Position numbers and translations under genes: made by a program
Part shown: piece by piece, positions 11,801 through 22,181 of the stretch
Layout of the letters: every line of letters begins with the position of its first letter
Numbering within the stretch: the first letter of the stretch is position 1
Assembly: GCA_905250075.1 (NCBI GenBank)
Contig: CAJNOP010000639.1
Coordinates: forward strand, 51,609 to 115,608
Direction of reading: 5' to 3'
Source of the DNA: Rotaria sp. Silwood1
Taxonomy: Eukaryota > Rotifera > Eurotatoria > Philodinida > Philodinidae
Length of the DNA: 64,000 nucleotides
The notes under the pieces: generated by a model
What the model was told of the DNA's origin: nothing
Database searches by the model: none
The model's input: the letters and a program-made list of their open reading frames with translations, nothing else

Positions 11801-14800
11801 AATTCATATAACTTGTCTTTTTGTCACATAAGAGATTTATTAAGACTCGAAGTACATGCATCAATCTTGAAAACACCTCTGAGAAATGAACAGGAGCTTA
11901 TTTGATCACAATGGAATTTGATTTTTTGGTGATATCTTCGATATGACAAACAATAATATGCTGAAATCTTTCGAGAGACAATATCAAACGAAAATTTTCC
12001 TAACAGTAAAAGTTTCCATTACTTCAGTTCAATTGAACTAGAGCTAGTAGGAAGATAAAGGCCATTATCGAATTTCGAAAAATAAACTTCTCTTTTGATC
12101 ATTTCCAAGTTTTTCACTTCCATACGACCAAAAGCATCATGCAAAGAAATGTTCTAGTTCCTAGTTGTACAGATTTTGATGAGCTCTGCGAATTTCTTTT
12201 AGCCTCTGGCTGTTGTGCATAAATCAATCCATTGTCTAAATACTGACTTGCATCCTCTTTCTATAAGTTGTGTTTTAAACCAGAACTAAATCTAAAATCA
12301 GCTAATGCGATAGCAGATTCTCTAATCGCCACAAAGTCTAGGTTGCATATTATACTTTTTAATCAATGTTTTAGGAAAAGAAGTTTAGATACGAGAAGTT
12401 CTCGAAAAAAATTATAGCCAAAAGCTTTTGAAAAACTTAAATATCTCTATTGTTCAGAACTCGATACCGACTTTAATAACACACATGAGAGAAAAAAAAG
12501 ATAGTTTTAGCAATTCATGTTTAGCAATCAAAGAACACTGCTACTTTTCATTGCTAATGAAACTCTGTTGTGCAGGATATTTAGGAAAGCTTGATATAAA
12601 AATTAGAAACAGATTAAAATCATAATAAATGTATTGTAGAGAGTTCGTTGAGTTCTATTCAATGATGTCGTTCGTCTTAGCAAGAGTATCTGTGTAAATT
12701 AAGAGAATCTACTACAAAACAGATTTGTTGCAGAATTTCATTAGCAACTCAGACGGTTCCTGGACTCAATTTCACTGATAACAGATGTTCGACATATCTA
12801 TATAAGTAAGTGATAAAAAAAAGCTTGTCGCTTTTACCAGCTTCGATAGCATTAATTAAATTTTTTTTTGTTGATAATGAATTTTTAAGCCATGTAGTTC
12901 ACTGCCATTGTCTGTTCACATTTTCAAATACAACAATCTACCAAAAGTTGCTTAGAAATTGAGACGCTTTAATTTTGTACACAACAAATACTAAACTTTT
13001 CAATAATATTTAGTTTTTCTATTGTAGAGTCTGAATCCTTCAGATTTGTAATTATCAAAAGAATGAATAATAACAGGTCCTTAGACCAATGGCTTGTTGA
13101 ATAATTTGAAAAAAGACAAAAAAAAATCATATTCAATTATAAAATATTCCATGTTAATGTGAGAAAACTTCAATATTCAATTAAATATTGATCAAAAACT
13201 GAGACAAACGAGTGCAGTTAATTTTTCATGCATGAGATATCAAATGAAGGATGTGCAAACCTATTATATTATGATCTGTGTTTCTTTGATGAAGAGTTAC
13301 TTCATACTTAAGATTCAAATCCTTCTTTTTAAGTAAAATTGAATAAAAATTGAGAAACATAATTTATTGATATGATTCCATTGTCGCCGAAATAAAACTT
13401 CATACATTTGTCCCCTTCTGTCTGATTGTATTAATTCCGAACAAGCCCATAGAAAATGAATAAATCTAATCACGGTTTTGTTCTAAAACTTCATTCATCT
13501 TAGAGGAAGAATGTTTCAATGGTAATCATCGTCTATTATGATCTGTAGCTAGAATATTTCAAATTACGACTCTGTTCAACTAATATTTCCATATAGAACC
13601 AATGTTTTAAATAATTGAAATGAAAGTAGCAGCTTTGATAGATGAATATGTCAAACTAAGATCTTGTTCACTACTTTAATCATTCTCCCAATGGTATTTT
13701 TGATATGTCAACCAAAACCAAGAATGTATAAGAAACGAATTATTATAACGAAAGTTTTATTCGGTCATTTTGCACTTCAAAAACAAAATTTTCATAAGAA
13801 AACAGTGAAAGATGGTAACGTATACGAATGCTCCTTACAATAAACTGATTTGACTGATTCGTCCATTACTAAGCAGGAATTTTGAAACCACAAAAGAATG
13901 TCTGATCGTATGAAAATTGTATAACTTTAACGAGGGTTCTATTCATTTATAGTCTTTTACATGAAAAATATCGTCAAATTTGTTATATGATCAAGAGAAT
14001 AATAGAAAGTTGAATGATATCGGGATATTTAGGTGTAATTACTTTGTTTCTTTCGAAATATAGTGCGAGACTAATTAGAAAAAGCTCTAATTTTACGAAA
14101 AGCGAATCATCACAACAATTATCTTGTTTGTTTACTTTGCACGTTTCTAAAGTAGCTCACCTAGTAAAGATAATAATATAAAATCTTAGAATAAATAAAT
14201 AGCTCCAAACGAATCTTGTGTTCGATGCACTCATTTTTGAGCAATCTAAAGGAATATTTAAATAAATAACTTAGAAGTATTAAGTAAGAATATCTCTCCA
14301 TAGAAATCTGGTGTGATTTACAATATAGGGACATAGGAATAATATAAAAACATATCACTGAAGAAATCGAATGTTCTTAGTAGAAATAATTGATATGTAG
14401 ACACTCAATAGATATTGTTACTGTTCCCAAGGATGGATGTGAGTGAATAGTAGGCCCATACTTATATCTATACCTGTTCTATATATCTTAAAGGATTTTA
14501 TCATCAACTTCTACAGTGTATAAAAACACGGTAGCTGAGGCCTCTTGTGTCAGTTGCTATTTTGTTGAATCGATCTAATCAATCAAAACAGGACATAACA
14601 GGCTTCAAAGCTTGTTCGAGGATGGCTGTGAGAGAGAATGTTGATACGAATCCCAACCACACTCACACCCAAAGCTTATGTGATTTTCTTGTCCCTGGAC
14701 TAAACTCGATTTTGAGGAAAGATAAGATGACCCTTAAGGGTCCAAACAGTTGATGAACTATCTGTGTATTCACACCTACAGGACATTCAAAATTTCGCTA

Positions 14801-14870
14801 TTTTGACTTTCGCCAACAGGACTATCGTCAATTCATGAATGCCGATGAAATTTCCTTGGTAAATTTCCAT
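8816..14870. other. Long gene-free stretch
   Basis: No gene is recognised over about 6 kb. Bases 8880-9880 differ from their surroundings: the plus strand is rich in G and T and higher in GC. Opposing open frames lie at 9301-9525 and 9644-9880. The minus-strand frames hold coding-like patches but several stops, which could be relics of a retroelement, though no motif proves it. From 10,000 to 14,870 the sequence is AT-rich, with only short frames at 10,734, 11,656 (minus), 12,428 and 14,547. Confidence 0.4.
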
Positions 14871-14879
14871 AGATGTCAT

Positions 14880-16145
14880 AATACCATTACACTGGGTATC
14901 AAGCGCTAAACGTCAAAATACCCTACAGAGCAATCAAGTGAATTCACTTTCACACCACATAAGCTACGAAGAGGAGTAATGGCTTCATTACCCATACGCA
15001 AACTATACCTCTTTAAGCTTGAGAAATTTGAGTGGATTTGATGTAACGACGTCAATACACTTGGGCTAATACACCAAATCCACTAAAAACGCTAACTTTT
15101 AAAATATATAGTTTTCTGATGGGTAATGACATCATTATCCCTAAATACACTATATATCTTTAAAGTTAAGCGTTTTGCGTGGATTTGGTATATTACCCCA
15201 AGGGTAATAACATCGTTACACCAAATCCACTCAAAACGCTCAGCATTTAGAATATATAGTCCTCCATCGCGCTAATCAATGTGATTACACTCGGGATAAT
15301 ACACCAAAAACCACTCATAACGCTCAACTTTTAGAATATATAGTCATCGATTCAACGAATCAATGTCATGACACTCGGGATAATACACCAAAACCACTCA
15401 AAACGCTCAACTTTTAGAATAGATAGTTGTCCATTGCCATTAGTTATGTCACTGCACTTGGGGTGATAGACCAAAACTACTCAAACACACTAAGATAAAA
15501 TGTGTCGCATGTGTCGTACTTTGCGACACAATGTGCGACACATTAATATGCGACACGAGGAGCTCGTTGCGACACATTTCTTTCAGCGGACGTACAGCAC
15601 ATTCTTGTGCGACACATGCGACACATTTTTAACACGTGGTTCGAATCCATTTTTCGGCACGAGGATTATTTTTTTTTTGAAAATTCGAATAGTTACTATT
15701 TTTTCAGTTAATTTCAAATAGTAGCACCTATTCTTGGAGTTCAAGACAGTAGATCTTAAGATCTAGCTGTCTCGAGACCATTTGATCTCTATCAGACTAC
15801 TTCGAGGCAGTCCATTCTCGATCATCCAGCGACCTCTCGACATATTCTCGAATAATAAATGGTCGAGAAATAATCTAGAAAAAAAAGACATACGAAAATG
15901 TATAGGTCAGGTACGTCCAATATGCTCAGTTGTATGCAGCTGCACTCGCGAAACAAAACGATGAATGAACGATTGACATATAGGCTATGACGCATCTATA
16001 ATGCAACACATTTTTGTACGACACATTTTTATAATGGAGTCTGCGACACATTCTTGTACGACACATATATGCGACACATTTTATTTTAGTGTGAAATCCC
16101 TCAGCTTTTAGAATATGCAGTTATTTATTGTAGATGGATAATGTT
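14880..16145. repeat. Array of about 84-bp units, partly inverted, split by an insertion
   Basis: Units carry CCACTCAAAACGCTCAAC, a TTAGAATATATAG block, and a segment around CACTCGGGATAATACACCAAA. The CGCTCA anchor recurs at 15,237, 15,321 and 15,404 (steps of 84 and 83). Left of about 15,200 the units lie in opposite orientation: 15,151-15,260 is a hairpin in which CTATATATC through GGATTTGG pairs with CCAAATCC through GAATATATAG. The fourth unit is interrupted at 15,485 by the CACTA-like element and resumes at 16,094 with CCTCAGCTTTTAGAATAT. Confidence 0.8.
15486..16093. mobile_element. CACTA-like non-autonomous TIR element
   Basis: The 608-bp element starts CACACTAAGATAAAATG and ends in the near-perfect inverse, CATTTTATTTTAGTGTG. 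It interrupts a tandem-repeat unit. The flanks are AAA at 15,483-15,485 and AAA at 16,094-16,096, and removing the element plus one AAA restores the 84-bp unit. A 3-bp target duplication and CACTA-type ends fit the CACTA (EnSpm) superfamily, although the outermost CA is extra. Both arms are built from repeats of TGCGACACA, which are probable transposase-binding sites. The middle has a GAC-AGTAGATCTTAAGATC palindrome near 15,755 and a pol III B-box-like GGTTCGAATCC near 15,638. There is no transposase, so mobility would need a partner element. Confidence 0.7.
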
Positions 16146-16149
16146 ATTA

Positions 16150-17470
16150 CCCTCAGGATAATACCGCGAAGAAAAGCGATTTTCCTTGTGGTCCGGAGAT
16201 GTTATGTGGTACTGGAAGAGATGCTGTGATTACTTCTGGTACGGGTAGCCATTCTATAGAAGGGAGTATGCTTCAGTGGAATCCCCTTTTACTTTTCGTG
16301 TTGTTGGAATGCGGATACTCGGTGTAATGGGATTATGACATCACTTAACTAAAGAAACTACAGTTTTACATATACATACATTTGCTTGTTTTATTCGTAG
16401 AGAATATCGCTTCGTCACGATGAGGATAAAACTTTACTGTCGACGTTACTCTGTGCTTAAACTAAACCATAACCTTGGGTATATATACTTGAAAAATCTA
16501 TTTTTCTTCGGTACTCAACCATATCGCGAAAAATGATGAGTTGTACAGCCAAAAGGTACCCCTATACAAGCAAGCGAATGAGCATCAAAATATGCAAGAA
16601 ATAACGATGCGAATATTGTCATACCATACCTGTTTTTATGTTAGAAATTTTACCTTTTTTTTCTTATTCTCTTCGTTCTTCTTCCTACAGCAAAACTATA
16701 CCTATACACAAACAAACAAATATTCATCATAATATCCTTCAAATATGGTCAGCTTATTTTGAAAAAGTACGTTCTTTTTCTTGCTTACAACGTTTACCTT
16801 TCTTTTGTTTATTCTAGCATGCGTCCTTCGTACAGATAGAAAATACTAATACGAAAAAAAAGCATCACAAAATACGCAGAATAATCATACGTACATATCG
16901 TTAAAGTAAAGCTTGTTTTTCTTTTTTGTCGAAAATTTTACATCTTGTTGATTGAATATTTTGAGTCTCCATTATATTTATTTATTTTTGTGCTTCTTGA
17001 TTTAAAAATTAAAATGAAATTAAAAAAATTATTTTTAATAATTATAATATTCATGTAGTAGTCCTTGAACATAATAATGACATCAAGGTTTCATGATTAA
17101 ATATTTTTCTCCAGACGTTATATAAGAAATAGAGAGAGATTGTGTATGAATGCGAGGATGATGATTTTTCGACTTCGTAATGATGGAATAAATCGATTAC
17201 TTCATTTGTTGTTTTTTTTTCAACCAATCTCATTGTCAAGGATAGATGCTTTATCCAAATTTTATGTGCAATGATAGTTATTATCTTGATGCTGTGGCAA
17301 ATCTACGAATTTTATGTATTCTCCTGCTTTCTAATTATTCTTTGGCTTTTTAACATTCTTTATTTGAAGGCAAGTTTTGTTTTCCCATTATTGATCGCTC
17401 GACACTTACGTGTTACTTCATTAAAAATCAATCTGGTTTTTTGTTTAACTAGATTCATATCTGCTGTTTG
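16150..17470. other. Gene-free AT-rich stretch
   Basis: Two T-rich segments, 16,560-16,690 and 16,850-16,940, resemble each other loosely: both have GCATCA...AAATA.GCA.AATAA followed by TTTTTCTT.TT and a TTTTAC motif. This suggests an old duplication. The minus-strand frame at 17,051-17,239 (62 codons) has no known motif. Confidence 0.35.
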
Positions 17471-17474
17471 AAAC

Positions 17475-17760
17475 TGATTAAGGTCGAGGAAAAATATTTT
17501 AATTTTTAATTGTTCTAATTTTTGTTTTAGTACTTCTATTCCATGTGCAAATGGTAATTATAATTTGGTATCTCCTATCTTTTTCATTTTTATTTGTTGC
17601 AGTTTTAACGGATTTAATGGTTTCTTTGATGTATTTATCACTGCTATGTGTTCGGTAGTTTGAATTGATAAGAAGTGTTTTAAGTTTATCTAAATCATCA
17701 TGTCCGTTATCATTATTATTTGTTGTCTCAATTCATTAGGATCTCATGTTGTTAATAATA
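17475..17760 (-). mobile_element. Second Penelope-like element fragment, decayed
   Basis: Read on the minus strand, the segment gives broken frames resembling the connector that lies between reverse transcriptase and endonuclease in Penelope-like elements. At 17,470-17,540 it reads LPFAHGIEVLKQKLEQLKIK, in the place where these proteins have an LPY-x-P-G-x-S-x-x-L-x-R-type segment. The neighbouring Penelope copy has a parallel PRIEVLKRRLKK near 18,560. Frameshifts are present and no catalytic motif remains in this piece. The assignment rests on that one similarity. Confidence 0.4.
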
Positions 17761-18149
17761 CTAATAGATTGCTAATGATCTGAACAGTGGTTCAATGACC
17801 TATCAGATGCTGTGTGCTTTTCATACTATTGAATACTTTTAATTTTTTGAATTCTATCATCATCAAATAATGTGACACTTCGTTGCTGTAAGTAATTTTT
17901 TCAGACAAAATTCCACTAAATTTACAGTACATAAAGATGGATCACACAGTTTACAACAGAGTACATGAAAAAGAAAATAGACGGTCATTTTCCATTTTCT
18001 TTTTTCCTAGCTTTAATAGTGACATCGAACAAGACGACAACAGCAACAGACTTGATCGATGGATCATCTCCGGATCAGTATTAGCGTCTTGTTCCATCAA
18101 AAACAGCATTTTCTTTTCGAACATTGATGTTGTTCCATTTTTCTTTTAA

Positions 18150-19420
18150 TTTGTTATTTTATTTTATCGAATATTGAATCCCAAGCTGCGCAAAGATTAT
18201 CATTTTTATTTAGTGATTTATTAATTAAAGCATAGATTTTTTCATTTAATGTTCTGTGATTTCAATTCTTTTTTTTCTGAATGATAAAAAGCATTATGAA
18301 TGTGAAATAAACATTGATGATGATTGTGTTCTATGCGTTGTACTATTTCCGATTTGTTATCAAGATCACTGATCAATGTGAAGTGTTGTTTCATTCGTTT
18401 TTCAATTATTGCTTTTGTTTCTCCATAGTATATTTTTTGTAATTTACAATTGCATAGAATTTGGTAAATAATGAATCGTTATGAAATATTCATTGAATGA
18501 TGTATATTAAATTGGATTTTGTTTGGATATTAGAAATAAAGGTCAATTTTTTACTTTTTGAGTCTTCGTTTTAATACTTCGATTCTGGGAACACAATGTG
18601 AACTCATGCTAAATTCAATGTCATTATCTTTTTGTTCGACAAGTTGTTTGCATCTGTTGTTTGATATACTTGTTTCATTAAGTTTTCAATACCAGTAATT
18701 AGAATTAAATAACATATCTTTTCAATATTTTAGGATATTCTTGTTCTTCATCAGGGTCTATAGTTGTTCTTATAATTTTTGTGTAATATTCTTCACAATG
18801 GTTGTTTTTTTATTGATTTGATGTGACTGGAATAAAGACTAAGGAGTGAATCAGACGCTGTTTCTTTTCCGAAGCATCTTACTTTAATTTGTAATTAATC
18901 ATTAAGGTTTTCTTGATAATGCTGTGTCTAAGAAGTTGATTCCATCATTGTTTTGATTCTTTTTCAATCATTGTTTTTATTAGTAGAATGTCATCGACAT
19001 ACAGCCAAATTTTTGAAAGAATATTGACTTGTAGTAAATGTTCTTTGAAATATTCGTGCATATATATATACACATTAGCAATCAATGGACTTCAAGTATC
19101 AGCCATTAGTAACATCTTTTTTTCTTAATAAAAATTGTCATTGAATTGAACATAATTAGTCTTTATGTCAAGCAATAATGAGTCGTGATATCAGTTTTGG
19201 TAAACTTACAGCCATCTAATCTGTTTAACCCCACACGTCTATTTATTGTAAGGTCTTCAGGTTTGTTCGCTAGAATATTGATGAAGAAATTACGGCTATC
19301 AAGATTTGCAAACTTTTCATTGGTCTAGATTGATTTTCTGAAAATTTCTTCGACAAATATAAATGCATTATTCACCACACTGGTTAATTTTATCACGAGA
19401 GCAAGTCATAATTGGCATAA
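18150..19420 (-). mobile_element. Decayed Penelope-like retroelement with GIY-YIG endonuclease
   Basis: On the minus strand, in shifting frames with several stops, the parts occur in the right order for an endonuclease-bearing Penelope-like element. Near 19,180-19,070 are FNDNFY-like and SPLIANVY-type reverse-transcriptase motifs. At 19,001-18,990 is YVDD, the polymerase active-site box, in the context KIWLYVDDILLI. Near 18,560 is PRIEVLKRRLKK of the connector. At 18,475-18,290 is a GIY-YIG-like domain reading IYQILCNCKLQKIYYGETK, then IIEKRMKQHF, ending in IEHNHHQ. The YIGET core is altered to YYGET. No intact frame remains, so this copy is dead. It was probably inserted from the right, in minus orientation, and its 5' end lies near the palindrome at 19.72 kb. 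Confidence 0.75.
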
Positions 19421-19721
19421 GTGTGTTTGTTTTACGAAGTTTAGGTTACCCTATTATGATTGGAAGATCATTAGTATCTGTTAATTGTAACTTTTTTGCA
19501 AGCTTGATATTCTCTTCTTGATATAATTTGATAACGAAGTTGTTGATTTCTGTCCGTAACTCTTTCCGAACGGTCTCCGTATACATGTAGTTTTGAAATG
19601 TGACTAAGGAAAACAGCTCTTAGATTCACTAAAACTGTTTTTTTCGTGTGGTTTTCTGTTGGTAACAAAATTGGTATATAAATAGACGTTATGAAATAGT
19701 TTAAGTATATATCTATATTTA

Positions 19722-20246
19722 TTGGGTTGGTAAGAAATTTTTGTCGTTTTTTTTCGTAACTTCGTAGAACAGTCAAGAAAGTTCTAGAAGTTTCCATGCT
19801 AAGAGTATATAAAGGGAGTGTAAATATCTTTCGAACAACAATAAAACTATGGATATACAGGGTGTCTCAGAAGTAAGGGAACAAGAAGGGTATCCGCTAA
19901 AATTGAACGAAAAATTGTTTATGATAGTTTGCGCACTTTCTATTGATGTAGAGAGCTGAAATTTTCAGAAATAAAAGATCTTGGCTAGATACAGGTGTGA
20001 TAAAAATTTTAGCTCTCTACATCAATAAAAAGTGCGCAAATTATCATAAACAATTTTTCGTTCAATTTTAGCGGATACCCTTCTTGTTCCCTTACTTCTG
20101 GGACACCCTGTATATCCATAGTTTTATTGTTGTTCAAAAGATATTTACACTCCCTTTGTATACCCTTAATATGGAAACTTCTAGAACTTTCTTGACTGTT
20201 CTACAAAGTTACGAAAAAAAACGACAAAAATTTCTTGCCAACCCAA
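19722..20246. mobile_element. Palindromic mariner-like element, TA flanked
   Basis: The element starts TTGGGTTGGTAAGAAATTTT and ends with its inverse, and it is flanked by TA on both sides (19,720-19,721 and 20,247-20,248). TTGGGTTGG termini with a TA duplication are typical of mariner elements. The arms 19,722-19,857 and 20,111-20,246 are each 136 bp and about 93% complementary. They meet at a second palindromic element placed exactly between them. Mirror-image open frames over the arms (minus 19,471-19,797 and plus 20,084-20,266, both beginning METSRTFLTVL) are by-products of the palindrome. There is no transposase. Confidence 0.75.
19858..20110. mobile_element. Inner palindromic element with CAGGGTGTC ends
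   Basis: This 253-bp palindrome starts CAGGGTGTCTCAGAAGTAAG and ends with the inverse (one TIR mismatch). It is flanked by TA at 19,856-19,857 and 20,111-20,112. The arms are about 107 bp around an unpaired core of roughly 40 bp. TA flanks and CAGGGTGTC ends fit the Tc1/mariner (IS630) group. It sits at the exact centre of the outer palindrome. Removing it plus one TA leaves GGATATCC as the dyad centre. Confidence 0.65.
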
Positions 20247-20340
20247 TAATTTTAAATACTCATTAATTTTTGATTCTAAAATACATAAAAGTATCTTATT
20301 TTTTAAAGACTTCGATAATTTCTGCAGAACTTTTTCCTGC

Positions 20341-20658
20341 TCATTTCATGTCATTAGCTATATTCATTTCTTCTTCAGTATCACATTTAATGACGTCAAT
20401 CACAACCGAGGTTTTGATATCATCAACATCAAATGGAGTATTGTTTTCACCTTTCATACATATTGTTAATAATTCATAGCATTGATTATACATCTCTTCA
20501 GGTGTTTTGGTTTGGAAAAAGCCGGTAACTTTCAATGATTTGTAGTAATAACTGCCATAGTAATAGCCAAAGTCATCAATGTCATACATGAGAGGAATGT
20601 GATATTTGTCGTTTGTTGGCAAGGTTTCTTTAAAATGAAGACCAGTGATCGATGACAT
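20341..20658 (-). CDS. Small acidic protein of unknown family, possibly truncated
   Basis: The 105-codon frame starts at ATG (complement of 20,656-20,658). It is not low-complexity and has coding-like composition: a Tyr/Asp-rich stretch around YDIDDFGYYYGSYYYKS, then KTPEEMYNQCYELLTICMKG, and an acidic tail near DTEEEMNIANDM. I do not recognise the family. No signal peptide or membrane segment is seen. The frame stops at TGA after NDMK, yet translation beyond the stop continues with AGKSSAEIIEVFKK before the next stop. The TGA may therefore be a disabling change, or a short intron may be missed. It lies next to the palindromic element and has no clear partner gene. Confidence 0.45.
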   Translation of the reverse strand: MSSITGLHFKETLPTNDKYHIPLMYDIDDFGYYYGSYYYKSLKVTGFFQTKTPEEMYNQCYELLTICMKGENNTPFDVDDIKTSVVIDVIKCDTEEEMNIANDMK

Positions 20659-20659
20659 G

Positions 20660-22180
20660 ATAAACGTGAAAAATGGACAAAAGAGAAGAAAAGTAGATAT
20701 ATTTATTCATATGATACAAAAAACCGACTAATTAGCACGGTTTCGTAATTTCACTAACCAGCAAATAGTATACTAACTAATTTTTTTTAATTTTACATTA
20801 AATAAAGTATTCTTGTATATTATTTTAGTACGTTTTCAATGAGTTATGAGTAAAAATTTAAATATATTGGAAAGAATATTGAAATATTAAAAAAGATATA
20901 TACAGAATAGAGTGCGTAATGTATTAATATATTATTGTGTAAGGATTGACAAGAAGAAAACAATTCAAAACTTATAACTGCAAATTTTGAATGATATGGT
21001 AAAACAAATTTAAGAAATTTTGTAATCAATAAAATATTTCTTGAATATACATCTTTTAAATATTGTTTAAACTTTGTATATTTTAACAAATAATAAATGT
21101 CAAATATATAGATAGATACATGAATATTGACAAGAACTCATTAATAGATATGCTATAAATAGGACGGAGAAGAAAGCATAGATGCAATAGTGAAGCATTC
21201 AAGATTATTTATCAACTTCAATGAACCACAAAAAGTGTATTTTCATTATAAATTTCTTCTTACATATTCTGATGACTCGTCTGCTCTCATTATCACATTA
21301 CTCACGTTGTAAATCTATTGTTGATGTATAAAAATAGTTCAGCGAATAGGACAATATTTTCTGACTTTATGGTAGACAACCATTGAAACACAGCAGTAAT
21401 TCATGAGAATGAAAGGAACTCGAAGGACAGCCCAGTTTGGTTTTTATGATATTGTTTGAGATCATACTGGGTTTCGTCAGATCTTTTCGGCATATTCAGT
21501 ATACAGCATCTTTGCTATGTGTAAAGATGCTTTTGAGCTAATTTTACTTGTGCCTAAATATTGAATTTATTGAACTTATGCAGTGCATCAACTCAAATTG
21601 GCAGATAATAAGAATGATTTATTACCAATTAATTTGCTAGTGTTTGGTTCAACTATTCTTAACTATTTAGCCGTATTCAATGGATAGAAATGTATCTTTT
21701 CTCTTATCATCATATGGATATCGCACTACCTCAATAGTTTTTTTTTTTTATTCTCGAAGATTAAAATGAGTCGAAAAAAAGACATGCCATGTTTTAGTCA
21801 TTCGCACCGTCAATGTCGATGAGTAAACGTTGAATGAATATATTTCATGATGGATCGATCAATTCTAGTTGTTAGCAATAAAAGCCATTACGTTGATTTA
21901 TTGGCTCACGTTAGTTGAAAAACACTGACAAAGGTGAACTTATATGAGATAGAGAAATGAGACGAGAAAATAAAAATATCTGCAATGAATCGATTCAATT
22001 AGATTTGTTCAATGTTAAATGAAACTTAAAACGTATTTTTTCGTGCAGCTTGCATTGGAGGACAAGCCACATAAGAATGACACCCGTACCAATCATACGA
22101 AGAAGATCGTTACATATGTTCAAAGCTAATAAAACATGAAGTTCGAATCTCTAATCGTTAACAGTAAATTATTCTATGTC
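20660..22180. other. Gene-free AT-rich stretch
   Basis: Only short frames occur (for example minus 20,844-21,089), rich in Phe, Tyr and Ile and with no motif. Nothing else was recognised. Confidence 0.4.
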
Positions 22181-22181
22181 T

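Noticed and set aside
15620-15660. tRNA gene at the GGTTCGAATCC box
   Set aside because: No anticodon arm, acceptor stem or A box could be folded around it.
19471-20266. Two mirror-image frames starting METSRTFLTVL
   Set aside because: They lie in the arms of a palindromic non-autonomous element, read outward through the termini and show no transposase catalytic motif.
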